DNA of 64,000 bases from Rikenellaceae bacterium (GTDB lineage: Bacteria > Bacteroidota > Bacteroidia > Bacteroidales > UBA932): assembly GCA_022766385.1 (NCBI GenBank), contig JALEPJ010000053.1, positions 1 through 64,000 on the forward strand. The letters are read 5' to 3'. Each line of letters starts with the position of its first letter. Position 1 is the stretch's first letter. The notes beneath the pieces are model-generated. The model was given only the letters and a program-made list of their open reading frames with translations. It did no database searches and was not told where the DNA came from. Of this stretch, positions 24,807 to 33,213 are shown piece after piece. A program made the position numbers and the translations under genes.

Positions 24807-25526
24807 ATGAGAAAACTGGCCGCACTTTTGGCGTCTTTGATAATTTGTGCTCCTCTTTCGGCTCAGAATACCTCAGGAGAGGGACCTTCTATGTTGAGCG
24901 TCGGCTCGGCCGCATTCCTTGGCGGTCTCGGTACCGCTGCTCTTCTCAGCCATGGCGAATACTCCAATTTTGGTATCATTGCAGGCTCGACCTCTTCAAG
25001 TACTTCCTTGAATGATCTTAAGACGGCGGCGGTGAATCAGTTCCACTTAGGAGTGGTAGCCAGGATTCCTCTTCCTCTGGGTCTTGCCCTCCAGCCGGCG
25101 CTGATGTACAATGTGAAGGGTACGCTCGTTGATGGTAATATCCAGAATGCCGGATTGGATGCTACAGTGGGGTATTTGGAACTTCCTGTACAGGTTCAGT
25201 GGGGCATCAAAGTCGGTGTGCTGCGTCCTTTCGTACTTGCGGAGCCTTTTGTGGGATATGCGCTCAATACCAAGGGTGAGTTCAGAATCAGCGAGGAAAA
25301 GATACCGGCTTCCGAATTGATTAATCATCTGGAGTATGGTTTAGGTCTTGGCGCCGGCATAGAAGTGGGCTTTATCCAAATCAACGGAAGATATTTCTGG
25401 AATTTTGGCCAGCTTGTTGCTAACGATGGAGTGGATCTTGACCGAATCAACGTGTCGATAAAGGACGCTATTACCCAGAGGAATTCATTCAATGGATTTT
25501 CCCTCTCTCTGGCTATCTTCTTCTGA
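24807..25526 (+). CDS. Outer-membrane beta-barrel protein (PorT-like)
   Basis: A 239-residue exported protein with a signal peptide ending PLSAQ. It has repeated amphipathic strands typical of the 8-stranded OMP_b-brl families (FHLGVVARIPLPLGLALQPALMYN, VGYLELPVQVQWG, EYGLGLGAGIEVGFIQINGRYFWNFG) and ends FSLSLAIFF with C-terminal Phe. The LELPVQ motif is common in Bacteroidota PorT-type porin-like proteins. The exact role is not known. Confidence 0.85.
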   Translation: MRKLAALLASLIICAPLSAQNTSGEGPSMLSVGSAAFLGGLGTAALLSHGEYSNFGIIAGSTSSSTSLNDLKTAAVNQFHLGVVARIPLPLGLALQPALMYNVKGTLVDGNIQNAGLDATVGYLELPVQVQWGIKVGVLRPFVLAEPFVGYALNTKGEFRISEEKIPASELINHLEYGLGLGAGIEVGFIQINGRYFWNFGQLVANDGVDLDRINVSIKDAITQRNSFNGFSLSLAIFF

Positions 25527-25560
25527 TAGGGAGACTGCTGTTTTGACGAAAGGAAGCAAA

Positions 25561-26541
25561 ATGGATAAAAACGCTATTCTGAATTACTTGGGCGAAGACT
25601 GGTCCAGGGTTCTTGGCCTGATTTCTTCTTCCCTGAGCAGTGATGTGAGCCTGTTGAATGATACCAACACCTTCTTCCTGGAACACTCGGGCAAAAAGCT
25701 CAGACCGCTTATTGCCCTTATTGTAGCCAAGACCTGTGGAGGCGGTAAGTTGAATGAGGACAGTCTTCATTATGCCGCTGCGTCCGAACTGCTGCACAAT
25801 GCCACTCTCCTGCACGATGATGTTGTGGATGGCAGTGAGACTAGGCGCGGAGTTCCGACTGTTGCCTCTCTGTTAGGCGGAACGGCTTCCGTGCTGATTG
25901 GCGATTTTTGGCTTGCCAAGGCTGTGGAGACAATGTTTGCGACCGACACTATGGACGGTAAGGTGGTGAAGGTGTTCACGAAGACCCTGTCCGACCTGGC
26001 CGAGGGCGAGATGCTTCAACTACAGAAATCAGGCAACGGAGATACTTCGGAGGCCGATTATTTCCGTATCATCTATTCGAAGACAGCATCGCTCTTTGAA
26101 GCGGCCTGTGTTTCTGCGGCTATTTCTGTCGATTCCGCTCCTGAGATAATTGAGGCGGTGAGGGAGTATGCGGTGAACATCGGACTGGCCTTTCAGATTA
26201 AAGACGACATACTGGACTATTCAGGAAGTGATATAGGAAAGCCGACCGGAGCAGATATCAAGGAGCAGAAAATCACCTTGCCCCTGCTGGGAGCTCTCCA
26301 TAGGCTTGATCCAGCAAAGGAGAAGACTGTCAGAAAGGCGGTTTGTGACATTGCCGAACATCCAGAGCAGGCAGAAAGCGTGTTTGAACTCGTGAGGGAG
26401 TATGGAGGAGTGGAGTATGCAACGGAAAGGCTGCACGAATGCTGCAATAAGGCAGTGATGGCCCTGAAGGTCTTCCCAGACTGCGAAGGCAAGAGCTATC
26501 TTGCTGATATTGCGGAGTTTATTGCCGATAGGAAAAATTGA
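25561..26541 (+). CDS. Polyprenyl synthetase family protein (trans-isoprenyl diphosphate synthase)
   Basis: A 326-residue cytoplasmic enzyme starting at MDKNAILNYL. It has both Asp-rich motifs: first in LLHDDVVDGSETRRG and second in FQIKDDILDY, plus GKKLRPL near the N-terminus. It elongates allylic diphosphates with isopentenyl diphosphate, most likely to make the menaquinone side chain (IspB/HepT-like). Chain length cannot be deduced with certainty. It precedes the delta-prime-like gene by about 8 bases. Confidence 0.93.
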   Translation: MDKNAILNYLGEDWSRVLGLISSSLSSDVSLLNDTNTFFLEHSGKKLRPLIALIVAKTCGGGKLNEDSLHYAAASELLHNATLLHDDVVDGSETRRGVPTVASLLGGTASVLIGDFWLAKAVETMFATDTMDGKVVKVFTKTLSDLAEGEMLQLQKSGNGDTSEADYFRIIYSKTASLFEAACVSAAISVDSAPEIIEAVREYAVNIGLAFQIKDDILDYSGSDIGKPTGADIKEQKITLPLLGALHRLDPAKEKTVRKAVCDIAEHPEQAESVFELVREYGGVEYATERLHECCNKAVMALKVFPDCEGKSYLADIAEFIADRKN

Positions 26542-26549
26542 CAAGGACG

Positions 26550-27635
26550 ATGATTTTCGATGATATCATAGGCAATGAGGATGTGAAGCGCGCTCTCACC
26601 GGTATGGTGGGCTCTGGCCGCATACCCCATGCCCTGATGTTCTACGAAAATGACGGTTGCGGAGCCATTCAGTTTGCGCAGGCTTTTCTGGAACTGCTGA
26701 TGGGCTCTCAGAAAATCGGAAAGATGATACATCCTGATGTGAAATACATCTTTCCTGTTTCCAAGGGAAGCAAGGTTTCTACCGACAAAGTTACTTCGGA
26801 AGCCTATCTTCCACTTTGGCGCGAGCTATACTCCGAGAATCCGTATTTCCTTGAAAATGAGATGAATGAAGCCTTCGGTATAGAAGGCAGGTCATCCCTG
26901 ATTGCCGTTGCCGAGGCCAAAACCGTGCTCGACCTCCTGTCGATGACGGCTCTCGAAAAGGGCTATAGGGCTGCAGTCATTTACCTCCCGGAGAAGATGA
27001 ATCAGGAGACCGCCAATAGACTGCTCAAGTCAATAGAGGAGCCGCCCGAGCTCACACAGCTCATTTTCATTACCCATGCTCCGGAAAAGGTATTGACCAC
27101 CATCTCATCCCGTTGTCAGGGCATAAGGCTGCTTCCTCTGTCGAAGGAAGAAGTGGCAAAGGTGCTGGTGGAGCGTTTCGGAAAGGATCCTGAAACGGCG
27201 GCAGCGGCTGCGGAGGTCTCAGGGGGCAGTGTCGGACAAGCATTGTCCTGGCTCTCGATGACCGAGGACACTGACGAGGAGTTCAGAATATTCAGGGATA
27301 TGATGTCTGCTCTCCTTTCGCGCAATCTCTCCGCGGCTCTGGATATTGCCGATACTCTCGGTGCAATTGGCTCAAGAGAAAAAGCGAAAGCCTTCTGTCG
27401 CTATGTTTCCGAGGCTTTGAGAAAGATTTTTATGCTTCAGCAGGGATTGGAGGCCCTTTCGGGTGTGAGCGCCAGGGAGGCCGAAGTTTATGCTGAATAT
27501 TCGAAGCGCTGCAAGAGGAGTTTTCCGCGTATGGCTTTACCTTATCTGGATAGGGCCGTAATGCTGATTGAGCGCAATATTAATATGAAAATAATGTTCT
27601 GCGACCTGGTCGACAGACTATATGTGCTGGTTTGA
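26550..27635 (+). CDS. DNA polymerase III delta-prime-like subunit
   Basis: A 361-residue AAA-type clamp-loader protein starting at MIFDDIIGNEDVKRAL; the frame is open further upstream only from a TTG that overlaps the previous stop. It has the IPHALMFYENDGCG segment in place of a consensus P-loop, then MNQETANRLLKSIEEPPELTQLIFITHAPEKVLTTISSRCQ, the SRC sensor motif typical of HolB. The Walker A is degenerate, as in delta-prime. It helps load the sliding clamp. Confidence 0.9.
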   Translation: MIFDDIIGNEDVKRALTGMVGSGRIPHALMFYENDGCGAIQFAQAFLELLMGSQKIGKMIHPDVKYIFPVSKGSKVSTDKVTSEAYLPLWRELYSENPYFLENEMNEAFGIEGRSSLIAVAEAKTVLDLLSMTALEKGYRAAVIYLPEKMNQETANRLLKSIEEPPELTQLIFITHAPEKVLTTISSRCQGIRLLPLSKEEVAKVLVERFGKDPETAAAAAEVSGGSVGQALSWLSMTEDTDEEFRIFRDMMSALLSRNLSAALDIADTLGAIGSREKAKAFCRYVSEALRKIFMLQQGLEALSGVSAREAEVYAEYSKRCKRSFPRMALPYLDRAVMLIERNINMKIMFCDLVDRLYVLV

Positions 27636-27660
27636 TGACAGTGCACAGCAAGGAATAACA

Positions 27661-28962
27661 ATGAACAACGAGAACTTTGAATCAAGATATTTTGACTGCA
27701 ACCGCGGTTGCACTACGACCGCGGACGAGGAAAGTGGCGAGATAATGGTGAACTACCGCCCTGGCTGCTGTAAGCTGCAGGACTACAACGTATTGGCCGG
27801 CGTCTTGCAGCCGGAATACCGAGACATCTTCGAAGTGAGGTTCAAGAATACTCGCAAGGGATTCTATACCAATGCTTCCGGCCAGAATGTCAAGGTAGGC
27901 GATTTGGTGATTGTGGAGGCTGTTACAGGCTACGATCTGGGTATCGTGACCCTTGAAGGACCTATCGTCGGGCGTCAGATGAAGTCCCGCGGCATATCTC
28001 CCGACGGAGAATTCAAGAAAATATACAGAAAAGCCCGCCAAAGCGACATAGTCAAGTGGCAGGAAGCAATTGCCCGTGAGCAGGATACAATGGTGAAAGC
28101 CCGCCGCATTGCCGCAGAAATGGGTCTGGAGATGAAGATTGGCGATGTGGAGTTTCAGGGTGATGGCTCGAAAGCCATTTTTTACTACATCGCAGACGGA
28201 CGTGTGGATTTCCGCCAGCTTATCAAGGTTTTCGCTGAGGAGTTCCGCATACGTATCGAGATGAAGCAGATAGGTGTGCGTCAGGAGGCCGGACTCATAG
28301 GTGGAATAGGTATCTGTGGACGTGAACTCTGCTGCGCCAACTATATCACGAATTTCCAGTCCATCACCACTTCGGCGGCTCGCTGCCAGGACCTTTCCTT
28401 GAATCCTCAGAAGCTTGCTGGCCAATGCGGTAAGCTTAAGTGCTGTCTGAATTACGAGGTGGCTACCTATCTTGACGCCCAGTCCCGCATACCCCGCGTG
28501 ACGGAGCCTTTGGAGTTTGAGGACGGCCAGGCTTACCTGATGAAGACAGATATTCTGAAGGAAGTGATGTACTTCTCTTATGACAAATCTTCTATGGTTA
28601 AGCTTTATCCACTTGATGCAGAAGAAGTTAGGGAGATTATCAAAATGAATAGAAATGGCATCAAGCCGGAGTCGCTGCAGGATGAGCCGGAGCCTCGTAT
28701 GCCTGAATTCGTGACAGCAGTAGGTGATGACAGCATCACTCGTTTCGACAATCTCGAGCGCAAGAAGAACAAGCGCCGCCGTAAGGGCAATGCCGGAGCC
28801 GGCAATGACAAGCCTAAGCAGGAACTCAAGCCCGTGCAGAAGGAGGAAGCAAAGCAGGAGGCCAGGCATCCTGAAGGAGAGAACAGGGGCGGCAACAATG
28901 CCCACTATAACAGGAAGCACAAGCCGAGGAACCCTAAGGCAGCTCCGAAGAACGAACAGTAA
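27661..28962 (+). CDS. ricT: PSP1 domain protein, RicT (YaaT)-like
   Basis: A 433-residue cytoplasmic protein starting at MNNENFESRYFDCNRGC. The PSP1 domain spans about residues 55-280 (GDLVIVEAVTGYDLGIVTLEG ... RVDFRQLIKVFAEEFRIRIEMKQIGVRQEAGLIGGIGICGRELCC). Clustered cysteines (CGRELCC and CGKLKCC) fit the Fe-S-binding RicT of the Bacillus Ric complex. The last 80 residues are a basic, low-complexity tail rich in Lys, Arg and Glu. In Bacteroidota it is commonly found before gldH, as here, where the stop and the gldH ATG overlap (TAATG). What it regulates here is not known. Confidence 0.9.
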   Translation: MNNENFESRYFDCNRGCTTTADEESGEIMVNYRPGCCKLQDYNVLAGVLQPEYRDIFEVRFKNTRKGFYTNASGQNVKVGDLVIVEAVTGYDLGIVTLEGPIVGRQMKSRGISPDGEFKKIYRKARQSDIVKWQEAIAREQDTMVKARRIAAEMGLEMKIGDVEFQGDGSKAIFYYIADGRVDFRQLIKVFAEEFRIRIEMKQIGVRQEAGLIGGIGICGRELCCANYITNFQSITTSAARCQDLSLNPQKLAGQCGKLKCCLNYEVATYLDAQSRIPRVTEPLEFEDGQAYLMKTDILKEVMYFSYDKSSMVKLYPLDAEEVREIIKMNRNGIKPESLQDEPEPRMPEFVTAVGDDSITRFDNLERKKNKRRRKGNAGAGNDKPKQELKPVQKEEAKQEARHPEGENRGGNNAHYNRKHKPRNPKAAPKNEQ

Positions 28963-29447
28963 TGTCTGAGTGGCGTCACATATTGATACCCGCTCTGTTT
29001 GCGGCTATAGCTCTCTCGCTGTTCTCCTGCTCCGAGCCTCAGTCATATGAGGAATTCGTGCGCACGGGCAGCAAGGACGAGGACGGAATGTACCGCTTTA
29101 CCCTCAATATGAGTGATAGCCTCGCCGTTTACGACCTAAGCTTCTACTCGCGTATAGAGTGTGGCAATGGCAAGTTGGCGGAATTGAGGGACTTTCCCCT
29201 CGACATCACGCTGCAGTCTCCAAGCGGAAGAAAATATTGGGAAAAGGTATACTTCCCCGTACACCGGAGCTCAAAAGGCTCAAACTTCTACTCGCATCAA
29301 TATATAATGCCCTACCGCAGTGGCATCAGACCTGAAGAGGCGGGGGAGTGGGAACTGGCGGTGCGCATTGATGCGGACGAACATATTCCGGGCTTCAGAG
29401 GCTTGGGAATCATTTTGAAGAAGAAAGGATGGGACATAAGAAACTGA
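28962..29447 (+). CDS. gldH: Gliding motility lipoprotein GldH
   Basis: A 161-residue lipoprotein (LFSCSEPQ, Cys about residue 23). It has the GldH pattern: YDLSFYSRIEC, FPLDITLQSPSGRKYWEKVYFP and a C-terminal GFRGLGIILKKKGWD. GldH is required for gliding in Flavobacterium but is widespread in non-gliding Bacteroidales, where it is probably tied to type IX secretion or another envelope function. It overlaps ricT by one base and trmB by 19 bases. Confidence 0.9.
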   Translation: MSEWRHILIPALFAAIALSLFSCSEPQSYEEFVRTGSKDEDGMYRFTLNMSDSLAVYDLSFYSRIECGNGKLAELRDFPLDITLQSPSGRKYWEKVYFPVHRSSKGSNFYSHQYIMPYRSGIRPEEAGEWELAVRIDADEHIPGFRGLGIILKKKGWDIRN

Positions 29448-30316
29448 AAAAATTCGCTGAGAACGAGACCTTCAAATGTCTCCTTCAGCCGTCCGCGGAG
29501 GAATTGCTCGCGGACGGATATTTCAATTTGCGCGACCACGAAATCAAGGGACGTTGGAATGAGCTGATGTTCGAAAAGGACCAGCCCATTATTCTTGAAC
29601 TTGGTTGCGGCAAGGGAGAATATACCATAGACCTGGCCCGCCGAAATCCCCAGTTCAACTACATAGGTGTCGATATCAAGGGAGCCCGTCTGTGGAAGGG
29701 AGCGAAATATGCCAGCGAGAATGCTTTGGGCAATGTTGCCTTCCTGCGCACGCGCATTGAGTTCATCACCGCCTTCTTTGCAGAGAATGAGATTTCGGGC
29801 ATATGGCTCACTTTCTCGGACCCGCAGATGCGCAGCGAGAACAGCCGTTTGACCTCACCCCTCTTCCTCGAGCGTTACCGTTCCTTCCTGAAAGCCGGGG
29901 GAGTGGTCCATCTAAAGACGGACAGCCGCTTCCTATACGAGTATTCCCACGCTGTGGCAGTGCAGAATGGGCTTGAGATAATTGCTTCAACCACAGACCT
30001 TTATGCTACTCCTCCCGGTGAATTGACACTTGAGTCGGGACAGGAAGGGCGGCTCTCCGAAGATGAGCTGAATGCTCTTTATGAGGTGCAGACCTTTTAT
30101 GAGAAGCTCTTCCTCGAGCAAGGCTACAGCATCACTTACCTGGCCTTCGTCATTGACCATGAGGGCCGCTTCGAACATCCGGAAGGCTTTGACGAGGAGT
30201 ATTGGCGTTCGGTGGAGGGCCCGCGCAGCATCTTCGGGCACGATACCGCCGAGACCCGACGCCAGAAACTGGCAGCAAAGGAAAAACAAGGAAATTATGC
30301 CGAAAGCAAAAAGTAG
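29429..30316 (+). CDS. trmB: tRNA (guanine-N7-)-methyltransferase
   Basis: A 295-residue enzyme, longer than the 215-240 typical of the family because of an N-terminal extension and a charged C-terminal tail. SAM-binding motif ILELGCGKGEYTIDLA, then GVDIKGARLWKGAKYA and LTFSDPQM, where many TrmB enzymes read FPDPW. It forms m7G46 in tRNA. Its start lies inside gldH and its last 20 bases overlap smpB, so the three are translationally coupled. Confidence 0.92.
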   Translation: MGHKKLKKFAENETFKCLLQPSAEELLADGYFNLRDHEIKGRWNELMFEKDQPIILELGCGKGEYTIDLARRNPQFNYIGVDIKGARLWKGAKYASENALGNVAFLRTRIEFITAFFAENEISGIWLTFSDPQMRSENSRLTSPLFLERYRSFLKAGGVVHLKTDSRFLYEYSHAVAVQNGLEIIASTTDLYATPPGELTLESGQEGRLSEDELNALYEVQTFYEKLFLEQGYSITYLAFVIDHEGRFEHPEGFDEEYWRSVEGPRSIFGHDTAETRRQKLAAKEKQGNYAESKK

Positions 30317-30746
30317 AATACAGATAAACAACCGCAGGGCTTCGTTCGATTACGAGTTCCTGGAGACCTATGATGCCGGAATAGTGCTCGTAGGCTCGGA
30401 AATAAAGTCCCTGCGTATGGGCAAGGCCTCATTGACGGACGCTTTCTGCTATTTTGTCAATGGGGAGCTCTATGTGAAGGGTATGAACATATCCACCTAT
30501 TTCTGGAGCTCATGGAACGGTCATGAGCCGGCAAGGGACAGGAAGCTCCTGCTTACCAAGAGGGAGCTCAGGCATCTTCAGCAATCCGTGAAGCTGAAAG
30601 GACTCACCATCGTTGCCATACGCGCATACATTGCGGACAATGGCTATGCAAAGCTGAAGATTGCCCTGGCCAAAGGAAAGAAAGAATACGATAAGCGACA
30701 GTCCATCAAGGAGAAGGATATGCGCCGCGAGCTTGACCGCAGCTGA
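30297..30746 (+). CDS. smpB: SsrA-binding protein SmpB
   Basis: A 149-residue protein starting at MPKAKSRIQINNRRASFDYEF inside the end of trmB. It has the SmpB hallmarks GIVLVGSEIKSLRMGKASLTDAF and a basic C-terminal tail KGKKEYDKRQSIKEKDMRRE that reaches into the ribosome A-site path during trans-translation. It brings tmRNA to stalled ribosomes. It is followed by miaA after 14 bases. Confidence 0.97.
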   Translation: MPKAKSRIQINNRRASFDYEFLETYDAGIVLVGSEIKSLRMGKASLTDAFCYFVNGELYVKGMNISTYFWSSWNGHEPARDRKLLLTKRELRHLQQSVKLKGLTIVAIRAYIADNGYAKLKIALAKGKKEYDKRQSIKEKDMRRELDRS

Positions 30747-30760
30747 GGGAGGATATTGCT

Positions 30761-31564
30761 ATGCCGAAATTGAGGATACCGCTTGCGGCCGAATTGCCGC
30801 AGCCTGAAGAAATTGATGTTGAGGCCATAGTCAGCGGCTATCGCAATGGCATCATCGATCTTGTGTGCGTCCTCGGCCCTACTGCGTCCGGGAAGACCAG
30901 ATATGCTGTGCAGCTCGCGCGCCGTATCAATGCTCTTATGGGCGCTCCTCTGGTTGAAATCATTTCCGCCGACTCGCGGCAGGTGTACAGGGGTATGGAC
31001 ATCGGCACGGGCAAGGATCTCTGCGAATACGGCGAGATTCCGTACCATATGATAGATATACAGCCTGCTGGTGCTAAGTATAATGTTTACGAGTACCAGA
31101 AGGATTTCGTTAAGGTTTATCAGAATATACTCGGCCGTGGCTGCTTCCCTCTGCTCTGTGGAGGCACCGGGCTTTATATTGAAGCAGCGACCTGCGGCTA
31201 TGATTTCAATAAGGAAACTCCGAGTGTAAATCCAGCAGAGCTTCCGCATAAGTGCTTCTATATAGGTACTTTAGTGGATAGGGAAACCCGCAATGCCCGC
31301 ATAGACGCCCGTCTTGAAGCCCGTCTTGAGGAGGGCCTGATCGAGGAGGTGAAGGGCCTCCTGGACAGCGGTATCAGCTCCGAGGATCTTATCTATTACG
31401 GCCTGGAGTACAAGTTCGTAACCCAGCATGTACTCGGAATCTTGAGCTATGATGAGCTCTTTACCCTTCTTTCGAACGCCATTCACCAGTTTGCCAAAAG
31501 ACAAATGACCTGGTTCCGAGGAATGGAACGCGATGGCGTCGTCATTCACTGGACCCAGGTCTGA
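30761..31564 (+). CDS. miaA: tRNA dimethylallyltransferase, short form
   Basis: A 267-residue protein with P-loop GPTASGKT at residues 39-46, the DSRQVYRGMDIGTGK motif and LLCGGTGLYIEA, all typical of MiaA, which adds dimethylallyl to A37 of tRNAs reading U-starting codons. It is shorter than the usual 300 or more residues: the insert domain is abbreviated, and there is an atypical 30-residue N-terminal extension before the P-loop. Bacteroidota often have a second MiaA; this may be the divergent paralogue. It converges with metK. Confidence 0.87.
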   Translation: MPKLRIPLAAELPQPEEIDVEAIVSGYRNGIIDLVCVLGPTASGKTRYAVQLARRINALMGAPLVEIISADSRQVYRGMDIGTGKDLCEYGEIPYHMIDIQPAGAKYNVYEYQKDFVKVYQNILGRGCFPLLCGGTGLYIEAATCGYDFNKETPSVNPAELPHKCFYIGTLVDRETRNARIDARLEARLEEGLIEEVKGLLDSGISSEDLIYYGLEYKFVTQHVLGILSYDELFTLLSNAIHQFAKRQMTWFRGMERDGVVIHWTQV

Positions 31565-31602
31565 TGATTCAATATTTCTTATAGCCTTTTCAGCGAGAGT
31601 TG

Positions 31603-32922
31603 TCAGAGTGAGAAGGCCTCGCGTATAGCATCCACTGCGTCAAGTTTCTCCCAAGCGAAGAATTCAACTTCGCGCTGCACTTCCTGTCCGTCACGTATAA
31701 GAGTGAGTGTCTTGGTATAAGGCTTTTTTCCGAAGTGACCGTAGGCTGCAGTGGCCCTGAAAATAGGATTCTTGAGGCCGAACTTGCTGATAATCGATGC
31801 CGGACGCAGGTCGAACAGATCCTTGACCTTGGCAGCGATGTATGCGTCGGTCGCTTCACCCCTTCTGTCTGAGATACCGTTGGTCGAAGGCGCGCTTACG
31901 TGAGCTGAACCGTAGGTGTCCACAAAGACGCTGACTGGCTCAGGTACTCCTATGGCGTATGCCACCTGAACGAGACATTCGTCAGCAACGCCTGCCGCTA
32001 CGAGATTCTTGGCAATGTAGCGGGCCGCATAAGCCGCGCTCCTGTCCACTTTTGAAGGGTCTTTTCCCGAGAATGCACCACCGCCGTGGGCACCTCTTCC
32101 GCCGTAGGTGTCGACGATGATTTTCCTTCCGGTAAGGCCGGTGTCGCCCGCAGGTCCTCCGATGACGAACTTGCCCGTAGGATTGACGTGGAGTATAAAA
32201 TTGCCATCAAACAGCTTGGCTGTCTTCTCCGGGAGGGAGGCTATCAGTCTCGGTATCACGATGTTGCGTACGTCGCTCTCGATTCTGGCGCGCATTGCCT
32301 CATCCGTATCGAACTCATCGTGCTGGGTGCTCAGGACTATGGTGTGCACTCTCAGAGGCTGGTGTCTTCCCGAGAATTCGATGGTGAACTGGGATTTGGA
32401 GTCAGGGCGGAGATAAGGCATCAGCTCCGGCTCATTGTGCCTGATGTCAGCGAGTATCATCAGGATTCTGTGCGAGAGTGAGAGGGCGAGAGGCATATAG
32501 TCGTCCGTATCGGTGCAGGCATAGCCGAACATCATTCCCTGGTCGCCGGCTCCCTGGGCATCGATGCTGTCATTGCTCTTCTCGGCCGTTATGGCGCGGG
32601 TCACTCCTCTGTTGATGTCCTCGCTCTGACCATGGATGCGGTTGATGATCTCGCAGGAAGCGGCATCGAAACCGTACTCCTTCCTGTTGTAACCGATATT
32701 GTCAATGACCTCACGTATGGTCTGCTCTACGTTGATGTCAGAGCATATTGAGCTGGTCTCACCTCCTACCAGCACAAGGTCTGTGGTGCAGAATGTCTCG
32801 CAAGCTACCTTCGCGTCAGGGTCCTGGCGGAGGTAGGAGTCGAGTATGGCGTCCGATATCTGGTCCGCTACTTTGTCCGGGTGTCCTTCTGACACCGATT
32901 CACTGGTGAATAAGTAATTCAT
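31603..32922 (-). CDS. metK: S-adenosylmethionine synthetase
   Basis: A 439-residue cytoplasmic enzyme that makes SAM from methionine and ATP. The start MNYLFTSESVSEGHPDKVADQISDA is chosen over an ATG four codons upstream because it matches the family N-terminus. Signatures include GAGDQGMMFGYA and the P-loop-like GGGAFSGKDPSKVDRS. The length of nearly 440 includes insertions typical of Bacteroidota MetK compared with the 384 residues of E. coli. It is preceded by a SAM-binding riboswitch and a terminator, which together imply feedback control by SAM. Confidence 0.97.
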   Translation of the reverse strand: MNYLFTSESVSEGHPDKVADQISDAILDSYLRQDPDAKVACETFCTTDLVLVGGETSSICSDINVEQTIREVIDNIGYNRKEYGFDAASCEIINRIHGQSEDINRGVTRAITAEKSNDSIDAQGAGDQGMMFGYACTDTDDYMPLALSLSHRILMILADIRHNEPELMPYLRPDSKSQFTIEFSGRHQPLRVHTIVLSTQHDEFDTDEAMRARIESDVRNIVIPRLIASLPEKTAKLFDGNFILHVNPTGKFVIGGPAGDTGLTGRKIIVDTYGGRGAHGGGAFSGKDPSKVDRSAAYAARYIAKNLVAAGVADECLVQVAYAIGVPEPVSVFVDTYGSAHVSAPSTNGISDRRGEATDAYIAAKVKDLFDLRPASIISKFGLKNPIFRATAAYGHFGKKPYTKTLTLIRDGQEVQREVEFFAWEKLDAVDAIREAFSL

Positions 32923-32932
32923 TGTCTTGATC

Positions 32933-32968
32933 AAAAATAAAAAAACTCCTGCATGAAATGCGGAGTTT
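32933..32968 (-). terminator. Terminator between the SAM riboswitch and metK
   Basis: On the minus strand AAACTCCGCAT pairs with ATGCAGGAGTTT (one unpaired A) around a three-base loop, followed directly by a T run. It lies 11 bases before the metK ATG and after the riboswitch, so it is the likely expression platform. Confidence 0.9.
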
Positions 32969-33004
32969 ACCTGAAGCTTCTATATAGCGTCAAAAATTCT
33001 GTAT

Positions 33005-33060
33005 GGATTTTTTAGCATTTTTTAAAGTGGTTGCAAGCAGGCAAATCTTTCCACATTCTC
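33005..33060 (-). ncRNA. SAM-II-class riboswitch upstream of metK
   Basis: On the minus strand P1 forms from GTGG (33051-33054) and CCAC (33027-33030) around AAAGATTTGCCTGCTTGCAA, followed by an A-rich stretch and TGCTAAAAA. The conserved blocks GATTTgCC, CTTGCAACCAC and GCTAAA match the SAM-II H-type pseudoknot, in which the GCTAAA region pairs back to the P1 loop. SAM-II is known from Alphaproteobacteria and some Bacteroidota. SAM-V has a similar core and is the alternative class. Position before metK fits feedback by SAM. Confidence 0.9.
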
Positions 33061-33070
33061 ATTGTGACTG

Positions 33071-33103
33071 CAAAGATACTCTCTTTTTCCCTATACTCCA
33101 AAA
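33071..33103 (-). promoter_or_regulatory. metK promoter
   Basis: On the minus strand TTTTG at 33099-33103 and TATCTTTG at 33071-33078 are 20 bases apart. The transcript would start a few bases before the riboswitch. Confidence 0.8.
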
Positions 33104-33173
33104 GGAATGTTAAAATTTTGTTAAATACTGATAATTAAATCGTTGTAGTTTTCCGTACCAGCATTTTTTGCTA

Positions 33174-33181
33174 TATATTTG
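33174..33181 (+). promoter_or_regulatory. Promoter -7 box of the first Oar-like receptor
   Basis: TATATTTG matches TAnnTTTG, 32 bases before the ATG at 33214. No well-spaced -33 box is seen. Confidence 0.6.
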
Positions 33182-33213
33182 TTTTTGAAACAAGCAATTT
33201 AATTGGTTTACTT

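Noticed and set aside
27682..28920. Long minus-strand open frame opposite ricT (412 codons)
   Set aside because: It is the antisense shadow of a well-supported PSP1 gene and has no family features or promoter.
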